Positions 40,486 through 52,366 of a stretch of DNA of 64,000 nucleotides are shown here, piece by piece. The stretch lies in contig NZ_LZJW01000093.1 of the NCBI RefSeq assembly GCF_001667885.1, positions 1 through 64,000 on the forward strand. The letters are read 5' to 3'. Source of the DNA: Mycobacterium scrofulaceum. GTDB lineage: Bacteria > Actinomycetota > Actinomycetes > Mycobacteriales > Mycobacteriaceae. Positions within the stretch are counted from its first letter, which is position 1. Each line of letters opens with the position of its first letter. The position numbers and the translations under genes are program-made. The notes under the pieces were generated by a model, which had not been told where the DNA came from, ran no database searches, and saw only the letters and a program-made list of their open reading frames with translations.

Positions 40486-41751
40486 TTATTTGGCGTTCGG
40501 CGGGATCACGATGACGGTTGATGTGGTCGCGATGTCGTCGACGGCCACGGCACCGGGCACCCGAACGGTCGAACCGGCCACCGCACGAGTCGCGCCGGCG
40601 CCGACGGCGCGTCCGGCCAGGCTTGACAGGGCCGTGGGACCGAACATGCCTTGTTGACCGTTCACGGCCATCGCGGGCGCGGCTTCCACCATGGTCTCCG
40701 GCAGCTCGGCGGCCACCGTTCGGATCGCGGGAACCGCGGCAGCCCAATTCGCGGGCACCGATAACGACCCGACCAGCCCGGCTTGGCCCGTCGCCGCCGA
40801 CACCGAACTCGCACTCGACAGCGCGGTCGCGCCGGTCAACAAGTCGCTGCGCAGCAGCGGCGCCAGGACTCCGGTGAGCGCTTTGGGGTGCAATAGGGGC
40901 CCGATGCCTTGGATGCCCGTCCCCACGCTCGGGATGCTGAGGGCGATCTGGTACCAGTTCTTCGCCAGGTTGGCCACCCCGAGCGGGGTGTAGGGCCCGG
41001 ATATCGTGCCCATGACGCTGTTGAAGGTCTTCAGGATTCCGGTGATGTCCGCCAGGCCCAGCGGCAGACCGGCCGCCGGTGTGGTCACCGCGTTCGCGCT
41101 CACCGCGAGGCCTTGCACCCCGGCCGGGGCCTGCGAAACAGCTTCGGAGAGCGCAGATTCCACGCGAGAGGTGGTGGACGACCCGGCCGCCGCGGCCACC
41201 GCGGCCGACTGGTCGGCCTCCCCGCTGCCGTCGGTGGTCGCCGACGGCGCAGTGAACGGGGTGAGCCGGGTCGCCGCCGCCGACGACGCGGCATAGGCGT
41301 ACATGGCGCCCGCGTCCTGGGCCCACATCTCGGCGTACTGCGCCTCGGTGGCAGCGATCGCCGGGGTGTTCTGACCCAGGATGTTCGTCGCGATCAGCGA
41401 GGCCAGCAGGGCCCGGTTGGCGGCGATCACCGGGGGCGGGACGGTGGCCGCGAAGACGGCTTCATAGGCGGCGGCCGCCGCCTTGGCTTGTACGGCGGTC
41501 TGCTCGGCCTGCGCGGCGGTGCCGTCAAGCCAAGCGATGTAGGTCGCCGCCGCGGTCGCCATCGCCGTCGACGCGGGTCCCCGCCAGAGGGTCCTCAGCT
41601 CCGAGATCGTGGAACCGTAATTCTCCGCCGCCGAACGTAACTCGGCTGCCACACCGTCCCAGGAAGCCGCAGCTGCCAGCAACGGCGCCGGTCCCGGACC
41701 GGAATAGATCCTGCCGGAGTTGACCTCCGGCGGTAACGCCCCGAAATCCAT
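40486..41751 (-). CDS. PPE family protein, SVP subgroup
   Basis: The 421-residue protein starts [20 protein letters not shown] and contains the W-x-G turn [13 protein letters not shown] and the helix [19 protein letters not shown]. The SVP motif is [15 protein letters not shown], about 100 residues from the end. The ATG at 41751 has GGAGG six bases before it; the frame upstream to 42039 is not supported. It is the first gene of the PPE group, facing an 875-bp gene-poor region that must contain its promoter. Confidence 0.93.
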   Translation of the reverse strand: MDFGALPPEVNSGRIYSGPGPAPLLAAAASWDGVAAELRSAAENYGSTISELRTLWRGPASTAMATAAATYIAWLDGTAAQAEQTAVQAKAAAAAYEAVFAATVPPPVIAANRALLASLIATNILGQNTPAIAATEAQYAEMWAQDAGAMYAYAASSAAATRLTPFTAPSATTDGSGEADQSAAVAAAAGSSTTSRVESALSEAVSQAPAGVQGLAVSANAVTTPAAGLPLGLADITGILKTFNSVMGTISGPYTPLGVANLAKNWYQIALSIPSVGTGIQGIGPLLHPKALTGVLAPLLRSDLLTGATALSSASSVSAATGQAGLVGSLSVPANWAAAVPAIRTVAAELPETMVEAAPAMAVNGQQGMFGPTALSSLAGRAVGAGATRAVAGSTVRVPGAVAVDDIATTSTVIVIPPNAK

Positions 41752-42607
41752 GCCATCCTCCGCCTCCGGCCGTGTCACCACCGCCAGCCCTGTGCTTGCG
41801 CCGGCCGGCAAGCCGAACGCCAACAACATCGAGCTCTTCATGCGCCGCCACGATGCAATGAGTTTGCTGGCGGCGGCACATCTCCTCGCAGACAGGACAC
41901 TAGCCAGCCGCGACCACAATGCGTTCCGGCCAACTCGGCCGGTTCTGTCTCGGTGCCGCGCTCGGAGCCGCGGGCCACTTACCGGCGGCTGGGCGGACAA
42001 GACGGCGATAAACCGCTCTACCTCGGGCGAATCCGACAAGACGGCGCGATGAATAGTTGGTGAAATAACGCGAAGGACGCCGGAGAACGGCTATCCACTG
42101 ATTAAAAATCTCGCGATCATAAATGTCATCGCGCCGATTGAGACTGTGATCCGGACGCCTTCACGGACTGGGCTCCACCGGCTGAACTGCGCGTTACTTG
42201 CGCCGGGCCGCAACGGATTCCCGATGGCCGGGGTTACAAAGCGCTCGCACGGGTTACCGGGCGGTCGGCACGTCACAAACTCATATGATCTTCAAAGAAG
42301 ATATGAGGGTTTTATGAATTCGCAAGTCAAGAACACGCGATTTCGGCGGAGTCGACGACGGAGAATCGCAGCGTGGTACCCGAATTTCGCTATGCATTCG
42401 CGGCAGTCGTTAATTCTATGAATTACGTGACCTATTTGAATTGCGTATGAAATGCGGACGAGTGATGTCGCAGCCGCGGATCGTCCGGCAGAATCAATCG
42501 ACGCGCGCTTTGCTGGTGGGTCCACCCGGCGCCTCAGCGCCGTTTGCCGCGGCGGCGGTTATCGCACGGCGACCATGCAAACGCTCCCCCGGGAACTCGG
42601 GGACGAC
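41752..42607. other. Long gene-poor, relatively A/T-rich region
   Basis: Between the first PPE gene and whiA about 850 bp hold no coding sequence I can support. Base composition from about 42050 to 42480 is clearly less GC-rich than the surroundings. Short frames are present there but lack family motifs and ribosome sites. It may carry the PPE promoter and the scar of a lost gene (M. tuberculosis has Rv1424c at this place). Confidence 0.6.
42280..42307. repeat. A/T-rich bulged hairpin in the gene-poor region
   Basis: ATCTTC-AAA-GAAGAT forms a perfect 6-bp stem with a 3-nt loop. It is extended by CTCAT/ATGAG across a 3-nt bulge, and GGTTTTAT follows on the plus strand. It resembles a small intrinsic terminator or an operator. 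No adjacent gene explains it. Confidence 0.45.
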
Positions 42608-42627
42608 GGCGCGCATCGTCGCGCGCC
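42608..42627 (-). terminator. Hairpin just after whiA
   Basis: GGCGCGC-ATCGTC-GCGCGCC is a perfect 7-bp GC stem starting at the whiA stop codon on the minus strand. It probably helps end the uvrC-rapZ-yvcK-whiA transcript. No U-tract follows. Confidence 0.5.
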
Positions 42628-43604
42628 TAGGCGTCTTCCAGCAGATCCGGCGTGACCGCCGACTCGGTGTCCGGGATGCCCTCGATCTTCGCCTTACGGT
42701 CGGCCATCGACAGCAGCCGCCGAATACGGCCCGCCACAGCGTCTTTCGTCATCGGCGGATCGGCGAGCCGGCCGAGCTCCTCCAGCGAAGCCTGCCGGTG
42801 CTCGACCCGCAACTTGCCGGCCGAGGCCAGATGGTCGGGAACCGTGTCACCGAGGATCTCCAGCGCGCGTTCCACCCGGGCGGCCGCCGCGACGCCCGCC
42901 CGCGCCGAGCGGCGCAGGTTGGCGTCGTCGAAGTTGGCGAGGCGGTTGGCCGTCGCCCGCACCTCGCGGCGCATCCGGCGCTCCTCCCAGATGAGCCGGG
43001 TGTCCTGGGCGCCCATCCGGGTCAGCAACGCGCCGATCGCCTCGCCGTCACGCACCACCACGCGGTCGGCGCCGCGCACCTCGCGGGCCTTCGCGCTGAC
43101 CCCGAGGCGGCGCGCCGCGCCCACCAACGCCAGCGCGGCCTCCGGGCCGGGGCAGCTGACCTCCAAAGCAGACGACCGTCCCGGCTCGGTCAGCGACCCG
43201 TGCGCCAGGAAGGCTCCGCGCCAGGCGGCTTCGGCGTCGGCGACGCTGCCGCCCACCACCTGGGCGGGCAGACCGCGAACCGGCCGGCCTCGGTTGTCCA
43301 GCAGGCCGGTCTGGCGGGCCAGCGCCTCACCGTCGTTGGCCACCCGCAGCACGTAACGCGTGGTCTTGCGAATTCCGCTGGCCGACAACACATGCACGAC
43401 GGCGTTATAGCCGTAGAGCTCGAAGATGTCCTTGCGCAGCCGCCGCGCGACGTTGCCCAGGTCCACCTCGGCCTCCACCACCACCCGGCCGCCGACGATG
43501 TGCAACCCGCCCGCGAACCTGAGCAGCGACGTGACCTCCGCGCGGCGGGCGCTGACCGACTTCACGACCAGGCGGCTCAGCTCGTCCTTGACTTCGGTCG
43601 TCAT
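42627..43604 (-). CDS. whiA: WhiA, sporulation/cell-division regulator homologue
   Basis: WhiA is a DNA-binding protein with a LAGLIDADG-like N-terminal domain and a C-terminal helix-turn-helix. In Streptomyces it acts with WhiB on division genes. The 325-residue protein begins [12 protein letters not shown], with [17 protein letters not shown] and [16 protein letters not shown] in the first domain. It ends with [29 protein letters not shown], the conserved HTH. I prefer the ATG at 43604, which overlaps the yvcK stop as ATGA like its neighbours; a GTG at 43610 would add two residues. It is the last gene of the uvrC-rapZ-yvcK-whiA operon. Confidence 0.96.
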   Translation of the reverse strand: MTTEVKDELSRLVVKSVSARRAEVTSLLRFAGGLHIVGGRVVVEAEVDLGNVARRLRKDIFELYGYNAVVHVLSASGIRKTTRYVLRVANDGEALARQTGLLDNRGRPVRGLPAQVVGGSVADAEAAWRGAFLAHGSLTEPGRSSALEVSCPGPEAALALVGAARRLGVSAKAREVRGADRVVVRDGEAIGALLTRMGAQDTRLIWEERRMRREVRATANRLANFDDANLRRSARAGVAAAARVERALEILGDTVPDHLASAGKLRVEHRQASLEELGRLADPPMTKDAVAGRIRRLLSMADRKAKIEGIPDTESAVTPDLLEDA

Positions 43605-44677
43605 CGCCACGCGTCGTCACCCCTTGGTCCGCTGCCAGCCGGTCCACTCCCACCGGTCTGTGGACTTGCACCGTCGACCCGAATGTCCGCGGTGGCCGTG
43701 ACCGGGGCCGCTCCTGGAGCCTTGTGGGCCGCCCGGACCCCGTCCAGGGCCGCCGCGAGTTTGCCCGGATCATGTAAAGGTGTACCAGGTCGGGCCACGT
43801 CGGCGAAGTGGACCTCGGCTTGGAACAGCGTCGCGGTGCGGCGCAGGTGCTCCCGCTCCCGCTCGCCGGGCACCCGTTCGGCGTCGATGATGATGTCGTG
43901 CACGGTGAATCCCGGTGCGTGCTGGGCCAACACGTGCAGATGACGCTCGACGGAGAAGCCCGCCGTCTCCCCCGGCTCGGCTACCAGATTTAGCACCAGC
44001 GCCCGACGGGCGGTGGTGGCCCGCAGCGCGGCCGCCAGCCCCGGCACCAGGACATGCGGGATCACGCTGGTGAACCACGAGCCCGGGCCCAGCACCACCA
44101 GGTCGGCGGCCATGATGGCGTCGACGGCCTGCCGGGTTGCCGGCGGGTCGGACGGCAACAGCCGCACGCGCCGGACCTTGCCCGGTGTGCTGGCGATCGC
44201 CACCTGGCCGCGAATGAGCCGGAATATCCGCGGGTCGGTCTCCAGGCCGGACACGTCGGCCTCGATCTGCAGCGCGATCGGGCACATCGGCAGCACCCGG
44301 CCCTTGACGCCCAGGATGCGGCCCAGCTCATCGAGGGCGGCCACCGGATCGGCCAGCACCTCGGACAGCCCGGCGAGCATCAGGTTGCCGATGGGGTGCC
44401 CGGCCAACGCTCCGTTGCCGCCGAACCGGTGCTGCAGGATGGTCGCCCACAGCCGTCCGTGGGGGCTGTCGGACGCCAAGGCCGCCAAGGCCATTCGCAG
44501 ATCGCCCGGCGGCACCACATCCAATTCGCTACGCAGGCGCCCCGACGAACCGCCGTCGTCCGCGACGGTCACCACCGCGGTCACGTGTGGGGTGAGCCGG
44601 CGGGCTGCGGACAGCGTCGCGTACAGGCCGTGTCCGCCACCCATGGCGACGATGCCGTGATTCGTCGGCCCGCTCAT
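43601..44677 (-). CDS. yvcK: YvcK/CuvA-family gluconeogenesis and cell-envelope factor
   Basis: YvcK (CuvA in mycobacteria) is a UDP-sugar-binding protein needed for growth on gluconeogenic carbon sources and for correct peptidoglycan placement. The 358-residue protein has the N-terminal phosphate-binding [33 protein letters not shown] and the DLRMALAAL and [12 protein letters not shown] blocks. A Pro/Ala/Gly-rich tail of about 50 residues follows. The ATG at 44677 overlaps the rapZ stop and its own stop overlaps whiA. The counterpart is Rv1422. Confidence 0.95.
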   Translation of the reverse strand: MSGPTNHGIVAMGGGHGLYATLSAARRLTPHVTAVVTVADDGGSSGRLRSELDVVPPGDLRMALAALASDSPHGRLWATILQHRFGGNGALAGHPIGNLMLAGLSEVLADPVAALDELGRILGVKGRVLPMCPIALQIEADVSGLETDPRIFRLIRGQVAIASTPGKVRRVRLLPSDPPATRQAVDAIMAADLVVLGPGSWFTSVIPHVLVPGLAAALRATTARRALVLNLVAEPGETAGFSVERHLHVLAQHAPGFTVHDIIIDAERVPGEREREHLRRTATLFQAEVHFADVARPGTPLHDPGKLAAALDGVRAAHKAPGAAPVTATADIRVDGASPQTGGSGPAGSGPRGDDAWR

Positions 44678-45591
44678 TCGCGGCCCAGATCCCGGTGCAG
44701 CACCCGCACCGACAGTTGAGGATTGGCCTTCAGCAGCCCCATCAGCGCCTCGGCGATCGCGACGCTGCGATGCTTGCCGCCGGTGCAGCCGATCGCCACC
44801 GTCATGTAGCGCTTGCCCTCGCGGCGGTAGCCGTCGACGACCAGGGACAGCAACCGGTGGTAGGCGTCGAGGAAGTCCGCGGCGCCGGGCTGATTCAGCA
44901 CGTATTCACTGACCGCGGGGTCCTGCCCGGTGAGCGGGCGCAGCTCGTCGACCCAGTGCGGGTTGGGCAGGAACCGGACGTCCATCACCATGTCGGCGTC
45001 CATCGGCAGGCCGTATTTGAAGCCGAACGATTCGACGGTGACGCTGATCGACGTGCTGGCGTCGCCGCCGAACGCGCGCTCGATGCTCTCCCGCAACCCG
45101 CGCACGGACAGGGTCGACGTGTCGATGATGAGGTCGGCCGTGGCGCGCACCTGCGCGAGCATCCGGCGCTCCGCGGCGATGCCTTCGGCCAGCGTCTGGT
45201 CGCCCTGCAGCGGGTGGCTGCGGCGGTTCTGTTCGTAGCGGCGCACCAGCATGTCGTCGGAGGCCTCCATGAACACCACGCGCGGGGTGATGTTGCGGGT
45301 GGCCAGCTCGTTGCGCACCTCGTCGAGGTCGCCGGTGAAGCCGCGCGACCGCACATCCATCACCACCGCCAGCCGGGTGATTCGAGACCCCGCGTCCATG
45401 CCGAAATCGACCATGCGCGTGATCAGCTGGGGCGGCAGGTTGTCGGCCACGTACCAGCCCAGGTCCTCGAGCACCTTGGCGGCAGTACCCCGCCCGGCGC
45501 CCGATAATCCGCTCACCAGGACGACGTCGATACCGGCCCCGCCTTCCGGGCGGGCCTGCGCCGGGCGGCCCTCCGCCACTTCACCCGTCAT
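44674..45591 (-). CDS. rapZ: RapZ-family nucleotide-binding protein (Rv1421-like)
   Basis: RapZ-type proteins bind nucleotides and, in enterobacteria, small RNAs. Here the 305-residue protein has the N-terminal kinase-like domain with [17 protein letters not shown], in which the Walker A lysine is replaced by Arg (GAGRGT for GAGKST). The C-terminal domain has [24 protein letters not shown] and the signature [15 protein letters not shown]. The ATG at 45591 overlaps the uvrC stop as ATGA. No GlmZ-like sRNA is known in mycobacteria, so its role is probably different. Confidence 0.94.
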   Translation of the reverse strand: MTGEVAEGRPAQARPEGGAGIDVVLVSGLSGAGRGTAAKVLEDLGWYVADNLPPQLITRMVDFGMDAGSRITRLAVVMDVRSRGFTGDLDEVRNELATRNITPRVVFMEASDDMLVRRYEQNRRSHPLQGDQTLAEGIAAERRMLAQVRATADLIIDTSTLSVRGLRESIERAFGGDASTSISVTVESFGFKYGLPMDADMVMDVRFLPNPHWVDELRPLTGQDPAVSEYVLNQPGAADFLDAYHRLLSLVVDGYRREGKRYMTVAIGCTGGKHRSVAIAEALMGLLKANPQLSVRVLHRDLGRE

Positions 45592-47531
45592 CCGGCTTCT
45601 CCGGGCTGCTCCGGTCGCAGCGCCTCCAGAACGGCGGTGGCGGTGGCCACACCGATACCGGGAACGGCCGTGATCTGGTCGACGGTGGCCTCCTTGAGGC
45701 GGGCTATGGATCCGAAATGGGTCACCAGCGCCTTGCGGCGATGCTCCCCCAATCCTGGCACCGAATCCAGCGCTGAGGCGGTCATTCGCTTAGATCGCTT
45801 GCTGCGATGGTAGGTGATGGCGAACCGATGCGCCTCGTCGCGAATCCGTTGCAGCAGATACAGCCCCTCGCTGTTGCGCGGCATGATGACGGGGTCCGGC
45901 TCGGACGGCACCCAGATTTCCTCCAGCCGCTTGGCCAGGCCGATCACCGCGACGTCGGTGATGCCGAGTTCTTCGAGCACGGCGCTCGCCGCGTTGACCT
46001 GCGGCGCACCGCCGTCGACGACGTAGAGGTTGGGCGGATAGGCAAACCGGCGCGACTTCCCTTCGGCGGACAGCATATTCGGGTCGTTCTGTTCACTGAG
46101 GTGCCGGGCGAACCGGCGCCGGGTCACCTCGGCGATCGAGGCGACATCGTCGGAGCGCCCCTCTCCGGCCGCCTCGCGGATCCCGAAGTGGCGGTAGTCC
46201 GACTTGCGCGGCAGGCCGTCCTCGAACACCACCAGGGAGCCCACCACGTCGGTGCCCTGCACATGGCTGATGTCGACGCATTCGATGCGCAGCGGCGCAT
46301 CGGCCAGCCCGAGCGCCTCCTGAATGTTCTGCAGCGCAGCAGATCTGGCGTTGAAGTCGCCGGCCCGCCTCAACTTGTGTTGCTGCAGAGCCTCTTTGGC
46401 GTTGCGTTGCACCGTTTCGGCCAGCGCCCGTTTGTCGCCGCGGCGCGGCACCCGCAGCGCGACGCGGGAGCCGCGCAGGCCGGACAGCCAGCTGGCCAGT
46501 TCGTCGGAGTTGGACGGCAGGCAGGGCACCAACACCTCGCGCGGCACCGGGTTGGCGGCTTCGTCGGCGGCCCCACCCAGTTCGGCCTGCTCGCCGTAGA
46601 ACTGGGTCAGGAACTGCTCCACCAACTGCTCCTCGCCGGAATCACCGGCCTCCGCGGACTTTTCGACGATCCAGCCGCGCTGGCCGCGTACCCGGCCGCC
46701 GCGGACGTGGAACACCTGGACCGCAGCCTCCAGCTCGTCGTCGGCGAAGGCCACCACGTCGGCGTCGGTGCCGTCGCCGAGCACCACGGCCTGCTTCTCC
46801 ATCGCGCGCTTGAGCGCACCCAGGTCGTCCCGAAGGCGCGCGGCCCGCTCGAAGTCGAGTTCGTCGGAGGCGGCGTGCATCCGCTGTTCCAGCTCGCGGG
46901 CGAAGCGGTCGGTCTTGCCGGACAGGAAGTCGCAGAAGTCGTCGACGATCTGGCGGTGCTGCTCGGCGCTGACCCGCCCGATGCAGGGCGCCGAACACTT
47001 GTCGATGTAGCCGAGCAGGCATGGGCGGTCGATCTGCTTGTGCCGCTTGAACACACCGGCCGAACACGTGCGGGCCGGAAAGACGCGGGTGAGCAGGTCC
47101 AGCGTTTCCCGGATCGCCCACGCGTGCGAGTAGGGCCCGAAATACCGAACACCCTTGCGGCGCGGACCGCGATAGACCATCAGCCGCGGAAATTCCTCGT
47201 TGAGCGTGACGGCCAGCACCGGGTACGACTTGTCGTCGCGGTAACGGACGTTGAAGCGCGGATCGAACTCCTTGATCCAGTTGTATTCGAGCTGCAACGC
47301 CTCGACTTCGGTGTTGACCACCGTCCACTCGACCTTGGCCGCGGTGGTCACCATCTGCCGGGTGCGCGGGTGCAGGGCGGAGACGTCCTGGAAGTACGAC
47401 GTCAGCCTGCTGCGCAGGCTCTTGGCCTTCCCGACGTAGATGACTCGCCCGTGCACGTCCCGGAATCGATAGACGCCCGGTTCGACCGGGATGGACCCGG
47501 GCGGGGGACGGTACGTGGCGGGATCTGGCAC
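45588..47531 (-). CDS. uvrC: UvrC, excinuclease ABC subunit C
   Basis: UvrC makes both incisions in nucleotide excision repair. The 647-residue protein has the N-terminal GIY-YIG domain ([26 protein letters not shown]), the central UVR helix ([17 protein letters not shown]), the RNase H-like endonuclease core ([25 protein letters not shown]) and a C-terminal helix-hairpin-helix pair ([27 protein letters not shown]). The GTG at 47531 is the first good start. It is the first gene of the operon with rapZ, yvcK and whiA. A LexA-like box lies about 110 bp upstream. Confidence 0.97.
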   Translation of the reverse strand: MPDPATYRPPPGSIPVEPGVYRFRDVHGRVIYVGKAKSLRSRLTSYFQDVSALHPRTRQMVTTAAKVEWTVVNTEVEALQLEYNWIKEFDPRFNVRYRDDKSYPVLAVTLNEEFPRLMVYRGPRRKGVRYFGPYSHAWAIRETLDLLTRVFPARTCSAGVFKRHKQIDRPCLLGYIDKCSAPCIGRVSAEQHRQIVDDFCDFLSGKTDRFARELEQRMHAASDELDFERAARLRDDLGALKRAMEKQAVVLGDGTDADVVAFADDELEAAVQVFHVRGGRVRGQRGWIVEKSAEAGDSGEEQLVEQFLTQFYGEQAELGGAADEAANPVPREVLVPCLPSNSDELASWLSGLRGSRVALRVPRRGDKRALAETVQRNAKEALQQHKLRRAGDFNARSAALQNIQEALGLADAPLRIECVDISHVQGTDVVGSLVVFEDGLPRKSDYRHFGIREAAGEGRSDDVASIAEVTRRRFARHLSEQNDPNMLSAEGKSRRFAYPPNLYVVDGGAPQVNAASAVLEELGITDVAVIGLAKRLEEIWVPSEPDPVIMPRNSEGLYLLQRIRDEAHRFAITYHRSKRSKRMTASALDSVPGLGEHRRKALVTHFGSIARLKEATVDQITAVPGIGVATATAVLEALRPEQPGEAG

Positions 47532-47643
47532 CCATCCAGGCTAGTAGCCGTCGAGGACGTGGCGGGCCCTCGGGATCACGGCTCGGCCCGCCGAAAACGG
47601 CGTCCCGGGTTGGAGGGACCCGCCCACGCTCCCTGTAACGCAT

Positions 47644-47659
47644 TCGAGCGCTTGTTCGA
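47644..47659. promoter_or_regulatory. LexA-like SOS box between uvrC and a secreted-protein gene
   Basis: TCGAGC-GCTT-GTTCGA matches the mycobacterial SOS box TCGAAC-N4-GTTCGA with one mismatch. It is 113 bp before the uvrC start (minus) and 157 bp before the secreted-protein start (plus). uvrC is the more sensible target. Confidence 0.5.
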
Positions 47660-47815
47660 TAGACAAATAGCCCACCGATAGATCCGCCATTTCCGGGAAA
47701 AGGCCCGATGAGCTCGGGTTATGACGACCGATCGACGGTGTGGACGGTTTGTTCTGGTTACCAAGGGGGTAGCTGGACGTTACAGTGGGTGGCAATCGAT
47801 GGAGGGAGTCCACAG

Positions 47816-48154
47816 ATGTTCAAGCGCTCGTTGACCAGGATCGCGATGGGGGTTGGCGGCCTGGCATTGGCGTCGACCGCCGCGGCCGGGGTCGCATCCG
47901 CAGCCCCCGACTACGGACCGATGATCAACACGACCTGCAGCTACGACCAGGCGATGCGGGCGGTGCACGCGGAAAACCCGATGGCCGCTCAGTACCTCGA
48001 CCAGTCGCCGCCGAACCAGCAGTTCCTGCAGCAGTACCTGGCGTCGTCGCCGGATCAGCGCGTGAATCTGCTGCACGCCATTGAGCACAACCAGGGCGCG
48101 CAGCAGGCTTTGCCGATCTTCCAGCAGATGATGACCGACTGTAAGAACTTCTGA
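47816..48154 (+). CDS. Small secreted hemophore-like protein
   Basis: A 112-residue exported protein. The signal peptide (MFKRSLTRIAMGVGGLALAS... ending ASA-AP) is followed by a small helical domain with two cysteines, one in INTTCSYDQAMRA near the start and one in MTDCKNF at the end. The repeated QQFLQQYL/QQAL helices and the YDQAMRAVHAENP motif match the mycobacterial hemophore-related family. Heme binding itself cannot be read. ATG at 47816 has GGAGGGAG before it. It is monocistronic and ends at a strong terminator hairpin. Confidence 0.85.
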   Translation: MFKRSLTRIAMGVGGLALASTAAAGVASAAPDYGPMINTTCSYDQAMRAVHAENPMAAQYLDQSPPNQQFLQQYLASSPDQRVNLLHAIEHNQGAQQALPIFQQMMTDCKNF

Positions 48155-48163
48155 CCCGTTCAC

Positions 48164-48201
48164 CTGAAGGGAGCTGCCCGTGCCAGCACGGGTGGCTCCC
48201 T

Positions 48202-48205
<4 letters not shown>
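48164..48205. terminator. Strong hairpin terminator between convergent genes
   Basis: The arms CTGAAGGGAGCTGCCCGTG and CACGGGTGGCTCCCTTCAG form a 19-bp stem with two G-U pairs and a CCAG tetraloop. It starts nine bases after the secreted-protein stop. Its right arm overlaps the stop of the convergent membrane-protein gene, so it can serve both. Confidence 0.8.
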
Positions 48206-50413
<2,208 letters not shown>

Positions 50414-50616
50414 CGTCGCTACCTTGCTGTCTCAGGGTTCGCAGGAAAAAGCCCACGTGTTGCATTCAGTATGAACCACCGCGCGGGCCGCGTTATTGCC
50501 CCGGCGTGGGCGAGTGACCGACGTCGCCCGCGCCCCCGCTCCCGAAGTGCCGCAGCAATAGGCCACCTGCAGCGAAACGGCTCCCGATCCGGCTCCAGCA
50601 ATCTACGCTGAGCGGC

Positions 50617-50892
50617 ATGAGAATCGCAGTGAGACTGGCGGTACCGGTCGTGACCTCGATATTCGCGGCCGGACTTGCAGCGGGTGTCGCCTGCCCGCAA
50701 CGGGCCGCGGCCGACGCGTGCGCGGACGTCGGCGGTCGGCATGTGAGTGTCGGCGGGTGCACCGATCCGGGGCGCTGGGGTAACTGGGTCCTGCCGGCCG
50801 GTGCGATGACGGTCCCGCCGCCCGACGCGCCACCGCCGTGCTACACCCCGTCCGGCGAGCCGTATTGGACGCCGCCGGGCGAGCCCTGCTGA
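50617..50892 (+). CDS. Small secreted Cys/Pro-rich protein
   Basis: The 91-residue product has a signal peptide ([20 protein letters not shown]... ending AAADA). The mature part of about 57 residues has cysteines in ACADVGG, GGCTDPG, PPPCYTP and the final PC. It is rich in Pro and Gly ([26 protein letters not shown]). No enzyme motif is visible, and I do not recognise a named family. It lies alone between ribBA and ribE, on the opposite strand. ATG at 50617 has a weak GAGCGGC site. Four cysteines suggest two disulfides outside the cell. Confidence 0.7.
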   Translation: MRIAVRLAVPVVTSIFAAGLAAGVACPQRAAADACADVGGRHVSVGGCTDPGRWGNWVLPAGAMTVPPPDAPPPCYTPSGEPYWTPPGEPC

Positions 50893-50926
50893 CCGAGCCG
50901 GCCGTGGGCGCCCTCCCCGCAAGCGG

Positions 50927-51529
50927 TCAGCGTGCGGCGAGCAACCGCTCTACATATTTCGCGATGACGTCGACTTCGAGGTTGACCTGCGTCCCGACCG
51001 GGGCGCGACCCAACGTGGTCAGCTCGCGGGTGGTGGGGATCAGCGAAACCTCGAACCAGTCCCCCGGCCCGCTGCCGAGCCCCGAGACCGTCAGCGAGAT
51101 GCCGTCGACCGTGATCGATCCCTTCTCGACGACGTAGCGCGCCACCGCCGCGGGGATCTCGATCCGCACCACTTCCCAGTGCTCGGACGGCTCCCGGCTG
51201 ACCACCTGGCCGGTTCCGTCCACATGCCCCTGCACGATGTGCCCGCCGAGCCGGCTGTTGACCGCCGCGGCGCGCTCCAGATTGACCGGGCTGCCCACCT
51301 GCAAGGCGCCCAGATTGGACCGGTTGAGGGTCTCGGCCATCACGTCGGCGGTGAACTGGCCGTCGGGCAGCAGCTCCGCGACGGTCAGGCAGACGCCGTT
51401 GACGGCAATCGAATCGCCGTGCCCGGCGTCCGAGGTCACGACCGGTCCGCGGATGGTCAGCCGCGCGGCGTCGGCCAGCATGTCGCGGCCCGTCACCTCT
51501 CCGAGTTCCTCGACAATTCCGGTGAACAT
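50927..51529 (-). CDS. ribE: RibE, riboflavin synthase alpha chain
   Basis: The enzyme dismutates two lumazines to riboflavin. The 200-residue protein has the two-fold repeat typical of the family: [12 protein letters not shown] plus [13 protein letters not shown] in the first half, and [14 protein letters not shown] plus [12 protein letters not shown] in the second. ATG at 51529. It stands between the secreted-protein gene and lprG, divergent from lprG with about 130 bp between. The order ribC(E)-lprG-p55-ribG follows M. tuberculosis except for the GGDEF insertion. Confidence 0.96.
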   Translation of the reverse strand: MFTGIVEELGEVTGRDMLADAARLTIRGPVVTSDAGHGDSIAVNGVCLTVAELLPDGQFTADVMAETLNRSNLGALQVGSPVNLERAAAVNSRLGGHIVQGHVDGTGQVVSREPSEHWEVVRIEIPAAVARYVVEKGSITVDGISLTVSGLGSGPGDWFEVSLIPTTRELTTLGRAPVGTQVNLEVDVIAKYVERLLAAR

Positions 51530-51658
51530 GCCATCAGGTTAATCGGCCGCCCGAACGCAACGGCCCCGCTGGTAAGCAGGCCAAACCGGCGCCGCGCGGC
51601 GGACACCGGCCCCCCGCGTCTGAAAAGCCGGTCACCGGCACCCTCTACGATGCAAGGT

Positions 51659-52366
51659 ATGCAGACCCGCCGCCGTATATCGGCCGTCATCGCATCCCTG
51701 ACCCTCGCCACCGCCTTGATCGCCGGCTGCTCGTCGGGTTCAAAGCAGAGCGGCGGCCCGCTGCCCGACGCCACGACTTTGGTCAAGCAGTCGGCCGATG
51801 CCACCAAGGCCGTCAAGAGCGTGCACCTGGTGTTGTCGATCCAAGGCAAGATTCAGGGGCTGCCCATCAAGACGCTCACCGGTGACCTGACCACGGCGCC
51901 GGCCACCGCCGCCAAGGGCAACGCCACGATCACGCTCGGCGGATCCGACATCGACGCGAACTTCGTGGTCGTCGACGGCACCCTGTACGCGACGCTGACG
52001 CCGAACAAGTGGAGCGACTTCGGCAAGGCGTCCGACATCTACGACGTGTCCGTGCTGCTGAACCCGGACACCGGGCTGGGCAACGCGCTGGCCAACTTCA
52101 GCAACGCCAAGGCCGAGGGCCGCGAAACCATCAACGGGCAGAACACCATTCGCATCAGCGGGAACGTGTCCGCGGACGCGGTCAACAAGATCATGCCGCA
52201 GTTCAACGCCACCCAGCCGGTGCCGAGCACCGTGTGGGTGCAAGAGACGGGTGACCACCAGCTGGTGCAGGCCAACCTGCAGAAGAGCTCGGGCAATTCC
52301 GTGCAGGTCACCTTGTCCAACTGGGGCGAGCAGGTTGAGGTCACCAAGCCCCCGGTGAGTTCATGA
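51659..52366 (+). CDS. lprG: LprG, triacylglyceride-transfer lipoprotein
   Basis: LprG carries triacylglycerides, lipoarabinomannan and other lipids across the periplasm in concert with the P55 pump. The 235-residue protein has a lipoprotein signal with lipobox LIAGC (Cys24) and the mature LppX_LprAFG-like domain ([43 protein letters not shown]). The TGA overlaps the p55 ATG as ATGA, the known operon. The ATG at 51659 is the only start with a proper signal sequence. Confidence 0.96.
   Translation: MQTRRRISAVIASLTLATALIAGCSSGSKQSGGPLPDATTLVKQSADATKAVKSVHLVLSIQGKIQGLPIKTLTGDLTTAPATAAKGNATITLGGSDIDANFVVVDGTLYATLTPNKWSDFGKASDIYDVSVLLNPDTGLGNALANFSNAKAEGRETINGQNTIRISGNVSADAVNKIMPQFNATQPVPSTVWVQETGDHQLVQANLQKSSGNSVQVTLSNWGEQVEVTKPPVSS

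Noticed and set aside
42146..42525. Short frames in the A/T-shifted region before whiA
   Set aside because: No ribosome-binding sites, no recognisable domains, and overlapping alternatives on both strands.
50414..50616. Possible FMN riboswitch upstream of ribBA
   Set aside because: I searched both strands for the conserved RFN box pieces and saw none. Plain intergenic sequence is a safer reading.
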